Positions 63,201 through 64,000 of a DNA stretch of 64,000 nt are shown piece after piece (position 1 is the first letter of the stretch; every line of letters begins with the position of its first letter). Under the pieces are notes generated by a model. It had not been told where the DNA came from. It saw only the letters and a list, made by a program, of their open reading frames with translations, and made no database searches. Both the position numbers and the translations under genes were made by a program. This DNA is from an uncultured Microbacteriaceae bacterium (GTDB lineage Bacteria; Actinomycetota; Actinomycetes; Actinomycetales; Microbacteriaceae). The DNA lies in contig CAKZKU010000272.1 of NCBI GenBank assembly GCA_937124545.1, positions 1 to 64,000 of the forward strand, in the 5' to 3' direction.

Positions 63201-63769
63201 AAGACATCCAAAATTCCACCGCGAAGAGCAAATTCGCCACGCCTGGTGACCAAATCCACCCGCTGATAGGCGGAGTCCACCAGATACTCGGTCCATTCCT
63301 CGAGCGTTCGGCTGGTGTCCCCGATCGTGGCGACGAAGGACTCAACGTCGGCAAGCGCTGGATTCACCGGCTGAACCAGTGCGCGAATGGAAGCCACCAC
63401 AATCAGTGAGCCCTCCGCAGTGCCCGCTGAAATCGAGTGCAAAGCGCGAAGCGCGCTTCTTCGGCGCGCGACTGTTTCAGGGTGGGGGCTTAGCCGCTCG
63501 TGGGGAAGCGTTTCCCACGCGGGAAAGTCCAGGACAGACGTGGTCGCTGGCACCATGGTGCGCAATTGGTCCCGCAATTGATCAGACTCTCGCCCAGTAG
63601 GACACACGACCACCGTGGTCGAGGGGGAACGCGCCGAGGACACTCCCGCGATGTAGGGGGCCCATATTCCCTGCGGCAACACCACCGAGCCGCCCGTGGA
63701 CGCAAGATTCAGCGCAGACTGAAGCCCCTCATCCTGGGATAACCAGGGGATCAGCGTGTCTAGGCTCAC
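60236..63769 (-). CDS. mfd: Transcription-repair coupling factor
   Basis: 1177 aa; [55 protein letters not shown]. Confidence 0.97.
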   Translation of the reverse strand: [1177 protein letters not shown]

Positions 63770-63779
63770 TGAGCCAACC

Positions 63780-64000
63780 CTACGCGTCAGCAGATGGGGA
63801 ATGAATGCGACCCTGCGCTGCGGTCAGCCCTTCCGTCGCCAGTAACTCGATAGCACTACAGACGGTGTTGAACGTCTGGGCCATGGTCTGCTCCTGTTCA
63901 GGTGTGTGCTTCTGCAACACATAATCTGCGGGCGGGATACGACCTTCGGGCCGACCAATACCGACTCGGATTCTCAGAAACTCTGGGGTTCCTAGTGCCT
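63780..64000 (-). CDS. pth: Peptidyl-tRNA hydrolase, C-terminal part; runs off the window edge
   Basis: Reverse-strand translation ...FLRIRVGIGRPEGRIPPADYVLQKHTPEQEQTMAQTFNTVCSAIELLATEGLTAAQGRIHSPSADA*; not in the ORF track because the start lies outside. Confidence 0.88.
   Translation of the reverse strand, partial: ALGTPEFLRIRVGIGRPEGRIPPADYVLQKHTPEQEQTMAQTFNTVCSAIELLATEGLTAAQGRIHSPSADA

Overview
This 64 kb window is a gene-dense, high-GC chromosomal segment from an actinobacterium, probably a compact-genome member of the Micrococcales/Microbacteriaceae (inferred from gene content and gene order; no 16S is present). About 60 CDSs, three tRNAs and one tandem glycine riboswitch can be supported. 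I see no CRISPR array, IS element, prophage or rRNA. Most of it is core genome: smc-mutM-rnc-rpmF-DUF177-coaD-recG, rsmD/thiL, a leuCD-murA-plsC-gpsA run, gltX with tRNA-Gln and tRNA-Glu, typA, gcvTHP, ychF, rmuC, glpX-fbaA, ispH/xseAB, fumC, uppS, greA/ilvA, htpX/lemA, ndh, eno, hisS, mazG, mfd and pth. The best candidate for something poorly described is at the ddlA locus (8.5-11.9 kb). There, gpsA and a divergent Ddl-like ATP-grasp ligase are separated by an alpha/beta hydrolase and a MurF-like ligase whose usual N-terminal UDP-MurNAc-binding domain appears to be replaced by several transmembrane helices. Other points worth checking are a 73-nt tRNA with a UAA (Leu) anticodon but no long variable arm, an NDH-2 with a histone-like Lys/Ala/Pro tail, repeated exact 4-nt stop-codon overlaps between convergent genes, and an ABC/GH32-like sugar cassette with a possible LacI-type operator. 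All annotations come from reading the sequence; no database search was run.
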